Assembly: GCF_003319095.1 (NCBI RefSeq) | Contig: NZ_QOHI01000001.1 | Coordinates: forward strand, 1,178,001 to 1,242,000 | DNA from: Blastococcus sp. TBT05-19 | Lineage (GTDB): Bacteria; Actinomycetota; Actinomycetes; Mycobacteriales; Geodermatophilaceae | Reading direction: 5' to 3' | Length of the DNA stretch: 64,000 nucleotides | In this document: in pieces, positions 17,286 through 28,215 of the stretch | Numbering within the stretch: position 1 is the stretch's first letter | Layout of the letters: each line of letters opens with the position of its first letter | Translations under genes and position numbers: made by a program | The notes under the pieces: generated by a model | What the model was told of the DNA's origin: nothing | What the model saw: the letters and a program-made list of their open reading frames with translations, nothing else | Databases searched by the model: none

Positions 17286-18446
17286 GTGACCGCCACGCTC
17301 GAGCCGACGACGACGGCGCTCCCGCCGCTGCGGCTCGGGGCGCTCACCGTCGACCCCGCCGTGGTGCTCGCGCCGATGGCCGGCATCACCAACCCCGCGT
17401 TCCGCACGCTGTGCCGTGAGTTCGGGGCGGGCCTCTACGTCTGCGAGATGATCACCACGCAGGCGCTGGTCCAGCGCAACGCGAAGACCCTGCGCATGAT
17501 CCGGGCGACCGCCGACGAGAAGGACGCCTTCTCCGTGCAGCTGTACGGCGTGGACCCGGTGACGGTCGGCCGCGCGGTGGAGATGCTCGTGGACGAGGGC
17601 GTCGCCGGCACGCGCCCGGCGCACATCGACCTGAACTTCGGCTGCCCCGTGCCCAAGGTGACCCGCAAGGGCGGTGGCTCCGCGCTGCCGTGGCACCGGG
17701 TCCTGCTGCAGAACATCGTCCGCGAGGCCGTGCGCGCGGCCGGGGACGTGCCGGTCACCATCAAGACCCGCATCGGCATCGACGCCGACCACGTCACCTA
17801 CCTCGACGCCGGCCGGATCGCCCAGGACGAGGGCGCCGCCGCGATCACCCTGCACGGCCGCACCGCCGACCAGCTCTACAGCGGCACCGCCGACTGGGGC
17901 CCCATCGCCCGGCTGGTCGAGACCGTCGACATCCCGGTGCTGGGCAACGGCGACATCTGGGAGGCCGACGACGCCCTGCGCATGGTCGCCGAGACCGGGT
18001 GCGCCGGCGTCGTCATCGGCCGGGGCTGCCTCGGCCGGCCGTGGCTCTTCGGCGACCTGGCCGCCGCGTTCGCGGGGGAGAGCCGCCGCGCGCTGCCGGC
18101 GTTCCGCGAGGTCGCCGCGATCATGCACCGGCACGCCGAGCTCCTGACCGAGGAGCACGGCGAGCTGCACGGCTGCAGCGACTTCCGCAAGCACGTCGCC
18201 TGGTACCTCAAGGGGTTCAGCGTGGGCGGTGACGTCCGCCGGGCGCTGGCGATGGTCAGCAGCCTCGACGAGCTGGCCGGGCTGCTGGCCGGCATCCCCG
18301 ACCAGCCGTACCCGACGGCCGTCCTCGGCGCGCCGCGCGGCCGGACCAGCACGCCCCGCCCGGTGGCGCTGCCGGAGGGCTGGCTCCTCGACCGGGACGA
18401 CCCCAGGCCGCCGGTGGGCGCCGAACTGGAGACGAGCGGCGGATGA
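17286..18446 (+). CDS. dusB: tRNA-dihydrouridine synthase
   Basis: A 386-residue FMN-dependent enzyme that reduces uridine in the tRNA D-loop. The TIM-barrel start VVLAPMAGITNPAFRTLCREFG, the catalytic-Cys segment LNFGCPVPKVTRKGGGSAL and TIKTRIGIDADHVT are diagnostic. The C-terminal helical RNA-binding region is present (HGCSDFRKHVAWYLKGF). The GTG 17286 start is supported by TACCCT at 17273-17278, 7 nt upstream, suggesting a leaderless mRNA. The subfamily symbol is the usual actinobacterial annotation; A/B/C type is not certain. It overlaps the next gene by ATGA. Confidence 0.92.
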   Translation: MTATLEPTTTALPPLRLGALTVDPAVVLAPMAGITNPAFRTLCREFGAGLYVCEMITTQALVQRNAKTLRMIRATADEKDAFSVQLYGVDPVTVGRAVEMLVDEGVAGTRPAHIDLNFGCPVPKVTRKGGGSALPWHRVLLQNIVREAVRAAGDVPVTIKTRIGIDADHVTYLDAGRIAQDEGAAAITLHGRTADQLYSGTADWGPIARLVETVDIPVLGNGDIWEADDALRMVAETGCAGVVIGRGCLGRPWLFGDLAAAFAGESRRALPAFREVAAIMHRHAELLTEEHGELHGCSDFRKHVAWYLKGFSVGGDVRRALAMVSSLDELAGLLAGIPDQPYPTAVLGAPRGRTSTPRPVALPEGWLLDRDDPRPPVGAELETSGG

Positions 18447-18892
18447 CCTCGCAGGGACCCTTCCTCTACGACGACGGCCCGGCGCCGCTGCACACCGGCA
18501 CGCCCCGCAGCGCGAAGACGTGGATCGTCGCGGGCATCGTCGGCATCGTGCTGCTGTCCGGGGCCATGGTCGGCTTCCTCTACCTGCTCAAGGGCTCTCC
18601 TCAGGAGCAGGCGACCCAGGCCGCCGAGGTGTTCGTCGCCTCGATGTCCGACGGCGACACCGAGACCGCGTACCAGATGCTGTGCGAGGACGAGCGGAAC
18701 CGGCTGGAGCCCGGCGAGGTCGCCGGCGAGTACCTCGGGACCGGCGTCGGAGAGGTCGGCGAGGTGCGGGACGACGACGTCGAGGGTGCCGCCGTGCAGC
18801 TCGTCGCCGTCGGCTGGGACGACGGCACCACCACCGAACTGCGCGTCCTCAACGAGGACGGGCCCCGCATCTGCGGGATCGCCGGGCGCTGA
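18443..18892 (+). CDS. single-pass membrane protein with NTF2-like extracytoplasmic domain
   Basis: A 149-residue protein translationally coupled to the Dus gene (ATGA). A short cytoplasmic N-terminus is followed by one membrane span (TWIVAGIVGIVLLSGAMVGF, about residues 29-52). The outer domain has the pattern QEQATQAAEVFVASMSDGDTETAYQMLCEDERNRL, as in DUF4878/NTF2-like secreted proteins of actinobacteria. It ends with RICGIAGR, giving two cysteines that could pair outside the cell. Function unknown; the coupling to tRNA modification is probably only transcriptional. Confidence 0.75.
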   Translation: MTSQGPFLYDDGPAPLHTGTPRSAKTWIVAGIVGIVLLSGAMVGFLYLLKGSPQEQATQAAEVFVASMSDGDTETAYQMLCEDERNRLEPGEVAGEYLGTGVGEVGEVRDDDVEGAAVQLVAVGWDDGTTTELRVLNEDGPRICGIAGR

Positions 18893-19064
18893 CCCGTAGG
18901 GGTGTGGCCGAATCGCGCCGCACCCTCCTCTGCGCCAAGATCACTGACACCCGTCCGGAGGGCGCGCCGCCGCGCGGTCGCGACCGGACGGGCAGACCGA
19001 GCGCCTCCGGTACGGCAGCATCGGGGCTCCGCGGAGGCCGGTCGTCGAGCGTGGAGGTGCGGGG

Positions 19065-21758
19065 ATGTCGGGCGGTGCGTCGGCGAAGTGGGTCTACGAC
19101 TTCAGCGAGGGCAGCAAGGACCAGAAGGACCTGCTCGGCGGCAAGGGGGCCAACCTCGCCGAGATGACCAACCTCGGGCTGCCGGTGCCGCCCGGCTTCA
19201 CCATCACCACCGACGCGTGCCGGTTCTACCTGGAGCAGGGCGGCACCCCGCCGGAGCTGGACGCCCAGGTCACCGAGCACCTCACGGCGCTCGAGAAGGC
19301 GATGGGCAAGACCCTCGGTGACCCCGCCGACCCGCTGCTGGTGTCGGTCCGGTCCGGTGCGGCCGCCTCGATGCCCGGGATGATGGAGACCGTCCTCAAC
19401 GTCGGCCTGAACGACGAGTCGGTGCGTGGCCTCGCCGCCCAGTCCGGCAGCGAGCGCTTCGCCTGGGACTCCTACCGCCGGCTCATCCAGATGTTCGGCA
19501 AGACCGTGCTCGACATCGACGGCGAGCTGTTCGACGACGCCCTGGACGAGGTCAAGCGCGAGCAGGGCACCGAGTCCGACCTGGACCTGGACGCCGCGCA
19601 CCTCGAGGACGTCGTCGGCCGGTTCAAGGCCATCGTCGAGGAGCAGACGGGCAACGCCTTCCCGCAGGACCCCCGCGAGCAGATGGACCTGGCGATCAAC
19701 GCCGTCTTCGACTCGTGGAACTCCGACCGGGCGATCATCTACCGCCGTCGCGAGCGGATCCCCAGCGACGCCGGGACCGCGGTCAACGTCTGCTCCATGG
19801 TCTTCGGCAACCTCGGCATGGACTCCGGTACCGGTGTCGCCTTCACCCGTGACCCGGGCAGCGGCGAGCAGGGTGTGTACGGCGACTACCTGCAGAACGC
19901 CCAGGGCGAGGACGTCGTCGCGGGCATCCGGAACACCGTGCCGCTGGTCGACCTGCAGAAGATCGACGAGCCGGCCTACGACGAGCTCATGGGCATCATG
20001 TCGCGGCTCGAGCAGCACTACCGCGACCTGTGCGACATCGAGTTCACCGTCGAGCGCAACAAGCTCTGGATGCTGCAGACCCGCGTGGGCAAGCGCACCG
20101 CCGGCGCGGCCTTCCGCATCGCCACCCAGCTGGTCGACGAGGGCCTCATCGACATGGACGAGGCGGTCCGGCGGGTCAGCGGCGACCAGCTCGCGCAGCT
20201 GATGTTCCCGCGCTTCGTCTCCAGCGGGGACGCCACGCAGCTGACCCAGGGCATGAACGCCTCCCCGGGCGCGGCCGTGGGCCGGGCGGTCTTCTCCTCC
20301 GAGGAGGCCGTGAAGTGGGCCGACCGCGGCGAGAAGGTGGTCCTGGTCCGGCGCGAGACCAACCCCGACGACCTGTCCGGGATGATCGCCGCCGAGGGCG
20401 TCCTGACCAGCCGGGGCGGGAAGACGTCGCACGCCGCCGTCGTCGCCCGCGGCATGGGCAAGACCTGCGTCTGCGGCGCCGAGGAGCTGCAGGTCGACAC
20501 CAAGGCGAAGAAGTTCACCGCCCCGGACGGCTCCGTGGTCGAGGAGGGCGACGTCATCTCCATCGACGGCTCCACGGGCAAGGTCTGGCTCGGCGAGGTG
20601 CCGGTCGAGCCGTCCGCCGTGGTCCGCTACTTCGAGGGCGAGATCGACCCCGACGCCGAGGACACCGACGACCTGGTGAAGTCCGTGCACCGGATCCTGA
20701 CCCACGCCGACGACGTGCGGCGGCTCGCCGTCCGCACCAACGCCGACACCCCCGAGGACTCCGCCCGCGCCCGGCGGTTCGGCGCCCAGGGGATCGGCCT
20801 GTGCCGCACCGAGCACATGTTCCTCGGCAGCGACCGGCGGAAGCTGGTGGAGAAGCTGATCCTGGCCGACGGCGACGACGAGCGGCAGGCGGCGCTCGAC
20901 GCGCTCGAGCCGCTGCAGAAGCAGGACTTCCTGGAGATCTTCGAGGCGATGGACGGGCTGCCGGTGACCGTCCGCCTGCTCGACCCGCCGCTGCACGAGT
21001 TCCTGCCCGACCTCACCGAGCTCTCGGTGCGCGTGGCGCTGGCCGAGGAGCGCGGGGAGCCCGACGAGGGCAACCTGCGGCTGCTCGCCGCCGTCCGGGG
21101 CATGCACGAGTCCAACCCGATGCTGGGCCTGCGCGGGGTGCGCCTGGGCCTCGTCGTCCCGGGGCTGTTCGACATGCAGGTGCGGGCGATCGCCGAGGCG
21201 GCGTGCGAGCGGAAGAAGGCCGGCGGGGACCCGCGGCCGGAGATCATGATCCCGCTGGTCGGCGCGGTGCAGGAGCTGGAGGCGATCCGCGAGGAGTCCG
21301 AGCGCGTGCTGGCGGAGGTGTGCCGGTCCTGCGGCATCGACGTCCAGCCGCTCATCGGCACGATGATCGAGGTGCCCCGGGCCGCGCTCACCGCCGGTGA
21401 GATCGCCGAGCACGCCGACTTCTTCTCCTTCGGCACCAACGACCTGACCCAGATGACGTGGGGCTTCTCCCGCGACGACGTCGAGGCCGCCTTCTTCCAC
21501 CAGTACCTGGACAAGGGGATCTTCGGGGTCTCGCCGTTCGAGGCGCTGGACCGCGAGGGCGTGGGCCGGCTCGTGCAGCTCGGCGTCGAGGCCGGCCGCG
21601 AGGCCCGTCCCGACCTCAAGCTCGGCATCTGCGGCGAGCACGGCGGCGATCCGGAGTCGGTGCACTTCTTCCACGAGGTCGGCCTGGACTACGTGTCCTG
21701 CTCGCCGTTCCGGGTGCCGGTGGCCCGGCTCGAGGCGGGCCGCGCCGCGCTCGCCTGA
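19065..21758 (+). CDS. ppdK: pyruvate, phosphate dikinase
   Basis: An 897-residue cytoplasmic enzyme interconverting pyruvate + ATP + Pi with PEP + AMP + PPi. The N-terminal nucleotide-binding domain starts LGGKGANLAEMTNLGLPVPPG and includes VRSGAAASMPGMMETVLNVG in adjacent stretches. The swivelling phosphohistidine domain has GGKTSHAAVVARGMGKTCVCG (His near residue 455). The C-terminal PEP/pyruvate barrel has FFSFGTNDLTQMTWGFSRDD and the catalytic-Cys segment GICGEHGGDPESV. Length matches the bacterial family. GGAGG lies just before ATG 19065. It stands alone and ends in a strong terminator. It links glycolysis and gluconeogenesis at the PEP node. Confidence 0.96.
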   Translation: MSGGASAKWVYDFSEGSKDQKDLLGGKGANLAEMTNLGLPVPPGFTITTDACRFYLEQGGTPPELDAQVTEHLTALEKAMGKTLGDPADPLLVSVRSGAAASMPGMMETVLNVGLNDESVRGLAAQSGSERFAWDSYRRLIQMFGKTVLDIDGELFDDALDEVKREQGTESDLDLDAAHLEDVVGRFKAIVEEQTGNAFPQDPREQMDLAINAVFDSWNSDRAIIYRRRERIPSDAGTAVNVCSMVFGNLGMDSGTGVAFTRDPGSGEQGVYGDYLQNAQGEDVVAGIRNTVPLVDLQKIDEPAYDELMGIMSRLEQHYRDLCDIEFTVERNKLWMLQTRVGKRTAGAAFRIATQLVDEGLIDMDEAVRRVSGDQLAQLMFPRFVSSGDATQLTQGMNASPGAAVGRAVFSSEEAVKWADRGEKVVLVRRETNPDDLSGMIAAEGVLTSRGGKTSHAAVVARGMGKTCVCGAEELQVDTKAKKFTAPDGSVVEEGDVISIDGSTGKVWLGEVPVEPSAVVRYFEGEIDPDAEDTDDLVKSVHRILTHADDVRRLAVRTNADTPEDSARARRFGAQGIGLCRTEHMFLGSDRRKLVEKLILADGDDERQAALDALEPLQKQDFLEIFEAMDGLPVTVRLLDPPLHEFLPDLTELSVRVALAEERGEPDEGNLRLLAAVRGMHESNPMLGLRGVRLGLVVPGLFDMQVRAIAEAACERKKAGGDPRPEIMIPLVGAVQELEAIREESERVLAEVCRSCGIDVQPLIGTMIEVPRAALTAGEIAEHADFFSFGTNDLTQMTWGFSRDDVEAAFFHQYLDKGIFGVSPFEALDREGVGRLVQLGVEAGREARPDLKLGICGEHGGDPESVHFFHEVGLDYVSCSPFRVPVARLEAGRAALA

Positions 21759-21759
21759 C

Positions 21760-21800
21760 CGGCGGCCCTCGGCCGGCGGGCTGCCGGCCGAGGGCCGCCG
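21760..21800. terminator. bidirectional terminator, ppdK / aztC
   Basis: Perfect 18-bp arms CGGCGGCCCTCGGCCGGC (21760-21777) and its complement (21783-21800) close a 5-nt loop. It sits between two convergent genes, one nucleotide after the ppdK stop and 5 nt before the aztC stop, so it serves both. Confidence 0.8.
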
Positions 21801-21805
21801 AGGTG

Positions 21806-22663
21806 TCAGCCGCAGACGAGCCCGCGCTGGAGCGCCGCCAGGTTGGCGCGCATGAGCTCGTCGTAGGTCTCGCCCGCGGCGACCCGCTCGATCGGGTGCA
21901 GCACGTCGGTGGCCAGGCCGAGGTCGTCGGCCAGCACGTCGGCCACCCCCGAGCCGGCCGGCGCCTCGAAGAAGATCGTCCGCGCGCCGGTGCGCCCGAC
22001 CTCCTCGGCCACCGCGCGCACCCGGCTCGGGGACGGCTCGACGTTCGGGTCCAGCCCGGCCACGCCCACCTGCCGCAGGCCGTACCGCTCGGCGAGGTAA
22101 CCGAACGCCTCGTGCGAGGCGAGCAGGGTGGCACCGTCGCAGACGGCGAGACCCTCGGTGTACGCCCGGTCGATCGCCCGGAGCCCCTTCTCCAGCCGGG
22201 CCGCCGCGGCGTCGTAGTCGGCAGCGTGCGCGGGGTCGACCTCCGACAGCTCGTCGGCCACGTCCCGACCCACCTGCGCCAGGCGCAGCGGGTCGAGCCA
22301 GAAGTGCGGGTCCGGCCCGCGGTCGGCCACGGCGGCGGCGTCCACCAGGTGGTCGGGCCGCTCGCGCTCGAGGACCTCGTCGACGGCCGGTTGCAGCCCG
22401 CCGCTCAGGTGCACGACGACGTCGGCCTCCGACAACGCCGCCACCTCCCGCGGTGCCGGGTCGAGCCGGTGGGTGTCCCCGCCGGGCGGCGTCAGGTTGA
22501 CCACGTCCACGTGGCGTCCGCCGACCTGCTCCGCGACGTGCTGAAGCGGGTAGGAGGAGACGACGACGTCGAGCCGTCCGTCGTCCTCCGCGGCCTGGCC
22601 CGCGCCGCAGCCGGGAAGCCCGACGAGGAGCACGGCGGCTGCCAGCACGCGGGTGCAGGTCAC
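21806..22663 (-). CDS. aztC: zinc ABC transporter substrate-binding lipoprotein (AztC/ZnuA family)
   Basis: A 285-residue metal receptor of the cluster A-I (ZnuA/AdcA/AztC) family. Signal peptide with lipobox GLPGC (Cys19). Likely zinc ligands sit in YPLQHVAEQVGG, DTHRLDPAPRE, DPHFWLDPLR, and SHEAFGYLAERYGL; the GVAGLDPNVEPSPSRV loop is family-typical. It is coupled to the upstream aztD-like gene by a GTGA overlap (22660-22663), which supports the Azt rather than plain Znu assignment. No ATPase or permease gene is adjacent: ppdK follows convergently. Expression should follow the Zur-like box upstream of aztD. Confidence 0.88.
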   Translation of the reverse strand: MTCTRVLAAAVLLVGLPGCGAGQAAEDDGRLDVVVSSYPLQHVAEQVGGRHVDVVNLTPPGGDTHRLDPAPREVAALSEADVVVHLSGGLQPAVDEVLERERPDHLVDAAAVADRGPDPHFWLDPLRLAQVGRDVADELSEVDPAHAADYDAAAARLEKGLRAIDRAYTEGLAVCDGATLLASHEAFGYLAERYGLRQVGVAGLDPNVEPSPSRVRAVAEEVGRTGARTIFFEAPAGSGVADVLADDLGLATDVLHPIERVAAGETYDELMRANLAALQRGLVCG

Positions 22664-23934
22664 TCGTCGTCCTCGTGCTCGTGGTCGCTGTGCGCCTCGG
22701 CGTCGCCGGACACGCCGGAGAGCTCGTTCGGCGTGACCTCCAGGTCGGCGCTCTTCCACACCTCGCCGCCCTCGATGTCGACGGCGTGCACCTGCTTCGT
22801 GGCGGGCTCGGTCACGTACGCCATGCCCTCGACCACGACCACCTGCGGGTGCGGGTCCTGCCAGTCGTCGGACTCCTCCCACGGACCGGTCACCGGGATG
22901 GACCGGGTCACGGTGCCGGAGACGACGTCGATGACCTGCAGGTCGCCGTCGTAGGTGAGCACCAGGCCCTCGCCGTCCGGGCCGCGGTCGAAGGACTGGT
23001 ACCAGTACGGCGCGGGGAGGTCGAGCAGGCGGAGCTCGGCGGTCGTGGTGTCGATGAGCGCGACCGTGCGGGACCGGTCCTCGGCGCTGCGCTCGTAGTC
23101 GCCGAGCACGATCGGCGAGGCCTCGGTGCCGAACTGGTTGCCGATGCGGCCGTACCCGTCCGGGCTCTGGATCTTCGTCAGCTCCCCGCCGGTGTAGAGC
23201 ACGGCGCCGTCCTGGCAGCCGATGACGACGGCCTCGCCCGCGGCGACGGTCTCGCCGTGCACGGAGGGGCAGTCGTCGCGGGCCGTGAGCTCGTTGCCGT
23301 CGGCATCGAGGATGCGGACGCCGGAGCGCTCCTCCTCGGTGCCGTCCGAGACGAGCACCGACCCGTCCGCGAGCTCGACGGCGACGCCGTGGTGGGCCGC
23401 GGGGGTGGTGAACTGCTCCAGCTCGCGGTCGGGGTCGGCGAGCTCCGCGCTGTCGACGGCGGTGACCTGCCCGGTGCCGTCGTCGAACAGGACGGTACGG
23501 CCGGCGTGGGCGACCACGTGGCCCGGCTTCTCCGCCTCGAACAGCACGTCGGTCAGCTGCGGCTCGGCGGTGTAGTGGTGCGAGTGGTCGCCGTGCGGCT
23601 CGCCCCAGGCGCCGCCGTCCAGCAGCCGGAAGCCGCCCTGGGTCGAGACGAGGAAGTGCCGCCCGTCGCCGGCGGGGTTGAGCCGGTTGAAGCCCTCCAG
23701 GGGTTCGTCGGCCAGCACCTCGAGCGTGGTGGCGTCGAGGACGAGCAGGCCGCCGTCGTAGGTGAGGGCCAGGCGCGGTGCGCTGCCCCCGACCTCCGTC
23801 GGTTCCGGGGCCGGGGTCGAGGACGGGGTGGCCGCCCGGCCTCCGTCGGGAGAGGCGCAGCCGGTGGCGAGTGCGAGCGGCAGGGTCGCCGACAGGGCGA
23901 TGGCGCGGAGGGAGGTGGACGAGAGGCGACGCAC
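22660..23934 (-). CDS. aztD: zinc metallochaperone AztD-like lipoprotein
   Basis: A 424-residue lipid-anchored beta-propeller. In characterised systems AztD is an extracytoplasmic zinc chaperone that passes zinc to AztC. The GTG at 23934 is chosen because AGGAG lies about 7 nt upstream; GTG 23970 is also in frame. Lipobox ALATGC (Cys26). Repeated blades such as LALTYDGGLLVLDATTLEV are visible. His-rich metal-binding sites are HGDHSHHY (near residues 113-120) and the C-terminal HSDHEHEDDE. It is the first gene of a two-gene aztD-aztC unit. The neighbouring palindrome suggests zinc-responsive control. Confidence 0.85.
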   Translation of the reverse strand: MRRLSSTSLRAIALSATLPLALATGCASPDGGRAATPSSTPAPEPTEVGGSAPRLALTYDGGLLVLDATTLEVLADEPLEGFNRLNPAGDGRHFLVSTQGGFRLLDGGAWGEPHGDHSHHYTAEPQLTDVLFEAEKPGHVVAHAGRTVLFDDGTGQVTAVDSAELADPDRELEQFTTPAAHHGVAVELADGSVLVSDGTEEERSGVRILDADGNELTARDDCPSVHGETVAAGEAVVIGCQDGAVLYTGGELTKIQSPDGYGRIGNQFGTEASPIVLGDYERSAEDRSRTVALIDTTTAELRLLDLPAPYWYQSFDRGPDGEGLVLTYDGDLQVIDVVSGTVTRSIPVTGPWEESDDWQDPHPQVVVVEGMAYVTEPATKQVHAVDIEGGEVWKSADLEVTPNELSGVSGDAEAHSDHEHEDDE

Positions 23935-23977
23935 GGTTGCTCCTGGGCGTGGGGGATCGGTCGGCGTCACCGTAGCG

Positions 23978-23997
23978 TGTAACGAGAATCGTTATCA
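23978..23997 (-). promoter_or_regulatory. Zur-like operator upstream of aztD
   Basis: An AT-rich island in a GC-rich background contains the perfect inverted repeat TAACGA-GAA-TCGTTA (23980-23994), extending on the minus strand to TGATAACG-type flanks. The shape and core resemble Fur-superfamily (Zur) boxes in front of actinobacterial zinc-uptake genes. It lies about 45 bp before the aztD start, where a Zur-Zn repressor would block transcription in zinc-replete cells. The regulator gene is not identified here; the FurA at 26489 is a peroxide-type protein next to katG. Confidence 0.7.
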
Positions 23998-24045
23998 CTT
24001 AGGGGGTGCCGACGACGATCACCTACGCACGCGCCCGACCGCCTC

Positions 24046-24195
24046 TCACTTCTTCTTCTTCTTCGTCTTCCCGCCCTTCTTGCCGAGCTCGCTCTGGGCC
24101 GCCGAGCTCGTCCGCGGGTTTTTCTTGCCGTCCTTCTTCGCCTTGGCGTTCGCCTTCTTCGCCGTGTCGCTGCCCTTGCCGCTCTTCTCAGCCAT
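24046..24195 (-). CDS. 49-residue lysine-rich small protein
   Basis: Starts at ATG 24195 (MAEKSGKGSDTAKKANAKAK) behind a GGGG-containing leader and ends in a run of lysines. About 19 of 49 residues are Lys, with Gly, Ser and Ala as the rest: a highly basic, probably disordered peptide. The sequence could bind nucleic acid or polyphosphate; that is inference. It lies 77 nt after the katG stop and beyond the katG terminator hairpin, and reads the same way. The GC3 pattern (AAG-only lysines) supports real coding. No family recognised. Confidence 0.6.
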   Translation of the reverse strand: MAEKSGKGSDTAKKANAKAKKDGKKNPRTSSAAQSELGKKGGKTKKKKK

Positions 24196-24226
24196 GCCGA
24201 CGCCCCTACCCGCGGCGGACGCGCGA

Positions 24227-24258
24227 ACGCCCCGGCCCGCAGATGCGGGCCGGGGCGT
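24227..24258 (-). terminator. terminator after katG
   Basis: Perfect arms ACGCCCCGGCCCGC (24227-24240) and GCGGGCCGGGGCGT (24245-24258) around AGAT. It starts 15 nt after the katG stop on the minus strand. No U-tract. It also separates katG from the Lys-rich gene. Confidence 0.75.
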
Positions 24259-24272
24259 CCGGAGAGGGTGGA

Positions 24273-26995
<2,723 letters not shown>

Positions 26996-27073
26996 ATGAG
27001 ATTCCGCTCGGTGGTGGCACGTCGTCGTCCCTCGGCGCCCTCGCGCGTCGGCTCCCCGTGGTACCCATGACGG

Positions 27074-27697
27074 GTGCTGGTGTGGAGGCTGATGACGCGG
27101 GTGGTCGGAGCGGCCGTCCTGGCTGCCGTCCTGCTCGTCGTCTCCACGGCACTGGGCATCTGGTGGACCGCGCGGCAGGACTCGCGGCCGCAGTCCGACG
27201 CGATCGTGGTGCTGGGTTCGGCGCAGTACAACGGCGTGCCGTCGTCGATCTTCGAGGCACGGCTGGAGCACGCGCGCGACCTCTACGAGGCCGGGGTCGC
27301 GCCGGTCATCGTGACCGTCGGCGGCAAGGCGGCCGGCGACCAGTTCGCCGAGGCCGAGGCCGGCCGCGACTACCTGGCCGACGCCGGCGTGCCCGCGGAG
27401 GCGCTGCTGGCGGTGCCCGAGGGCGTGGACACCCTGGAGAGCATGCGGGCGGTCGGCGCGGCCTTCGCCGAGCGCGGCTGGTCGCACGCGGTGGTGGTCA
27501 CCGACCCGTGGCACGCGATGCGGGCCGTGCGCATGGCCGAGGACTCGGGCATGCAGGCCGAGAGCTCGCCGACCCGCCAGGGTCCGGCCGTGCAGACCCG
27601 CGACACCCAGTTCCGGTACATCCTGCGGGAGACTGCTGCATACCTGCTCTACCGGGTGACCGGTGAGAGCGTCGCCGGGGCACCCGGCATCGGCTGA
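27074..27697 (+). CDS. YdcF/DUF218 family membrane-anchored protein
   Basis: A 207-residue protein with an N-terminal membrane anchor (VVGAAVLAAVLLVVSTALGIW) and a DUF218 (YdcF/SanA-like) domain: DAIVVLGSAQYNGVPSSIFEARLEHA in two stretches, VIVTVGGKAAGDQFAEAEAG, TLESMRAVGAAFAERGW, VVVTDPWHAMRAVRMAED. Members are linked to envelope maintenance or cofactor binding; the reaction is unknown. The start is uncertain: GTG 27074 or ATG 27092 (GGAGG lies 3 nt before it). It may head the operon with the following unknown gene and dnaG. Confidence 0.85.
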   Translation: MLVWRLMTRVVGAAVLAAVLLVVSTALGIWWTARQDSRPQSDAIVVLGSAQYNGVPSSIFEARLEHARDLYEAGVAPVIVTVGGKAAGDQFAEAEAGRDYLADAGVPAEALLAVPEGVDTLESMRAVGAAFAERGWSHAVVVTDPWHAMRAVRMAEDSGMQAESSPTRQGPAVQTRDTQFRYILRETAAYLLYRVTGESVAGAPGIG

Positions 27698-27708
27698 GGA
27701 AGGACACC

Positions 27709-28215
27709 GTGCTCGAACTGGGCAAGGCCGGCTCGCTGGGCGTGGAGAAGCGCGTCCTGCCCGTCCTCCGGGACGGCGCGGTCGTGGCCACGCTGCGCGC
27801 GCCCGGGTGGAAGGAAGCGGCCACCGCCGTGGTCGGCGACCGCGAGTGGGTGCTCGCCAAGCGCAAGCGCGAGCTGGTCGGCCGGTGGGCCGGCGAGCCG
27901 GACGACTCGGCCCGGCTGCGCGCGTGGCAGACGTCGTTCTGGAAGGGCACCTGGGAGGCCGACCTGGAGGGGCTGGCCCTCCGGTCGGAGGTCGTGTCCC
28001 GCTGGAAGGGTGGCCACCGCTACCTCTCGGGGAAGCGCGTGCTCGCCGAGACCGGGAGCACCGGGGGCTGGTCCCCGCGGCCGACGCTGACGGCCGACGA
28101 GTCGCTCGCGCTCGACCACCAGGTCTTCCTGCTGTGGCTCGGGCTCGTCATGAGCCGCCGTGACCAGAGCGCCGCGACGGCGGCCATCGCCGCCGGCGCG
28201 GCCGGGAGCAGCTGA
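27709..28215 (+). CDS. conserved hypothetical protein upstream of dnaG
   Basis: A 168-residue soluble protein from GTG 27709. It starts LELGKAGSLGVEKRVLPVL and has basic, Trp-rich beta-type sequence (GDREWVLAKRKRELVGRWAGEP; FWKGTWEADLEGLALRSEVV in parts), ending with a hydrophobic helix (FLLWLGLVMSRR) and an Ala-rich tail. The arrangement vaguely recalls LURP-one-like beta-barrel proteins but is not enough for a call. The last base of its stop is the first base of dnaG, so the two are translationally coupled; no role in replication can be claimed. Confidence 0.8.
   Translation: MLELGKAGSLGVEKRVLPVLRDGAVVATLRAPGWKEAATAVVGDREWVLAKRKRELVGRWAGEPDDSARLRAWQTSFWKGTWEADLEGLALRSEVVSRWKGGHRYLSGKRVLAETGSTGGWSPRPTLTADESLALDHQVFLLWLGLVMSRRDQSAATAAIAAGAAGSS

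Noticed and set aside
13416-21674. Very long minus-strand open frames (up to about 1100 codons, at 13416-16721 and 18849-21674)
   Set aside because: They are antisense shadows of GC-biased genes (glyS, aldehyde dehydrogenase, ppdK): low-complexity Arg/Gly/Leu/Val/Asp translations with no motifs, and the opposite strand has clear family proteins.
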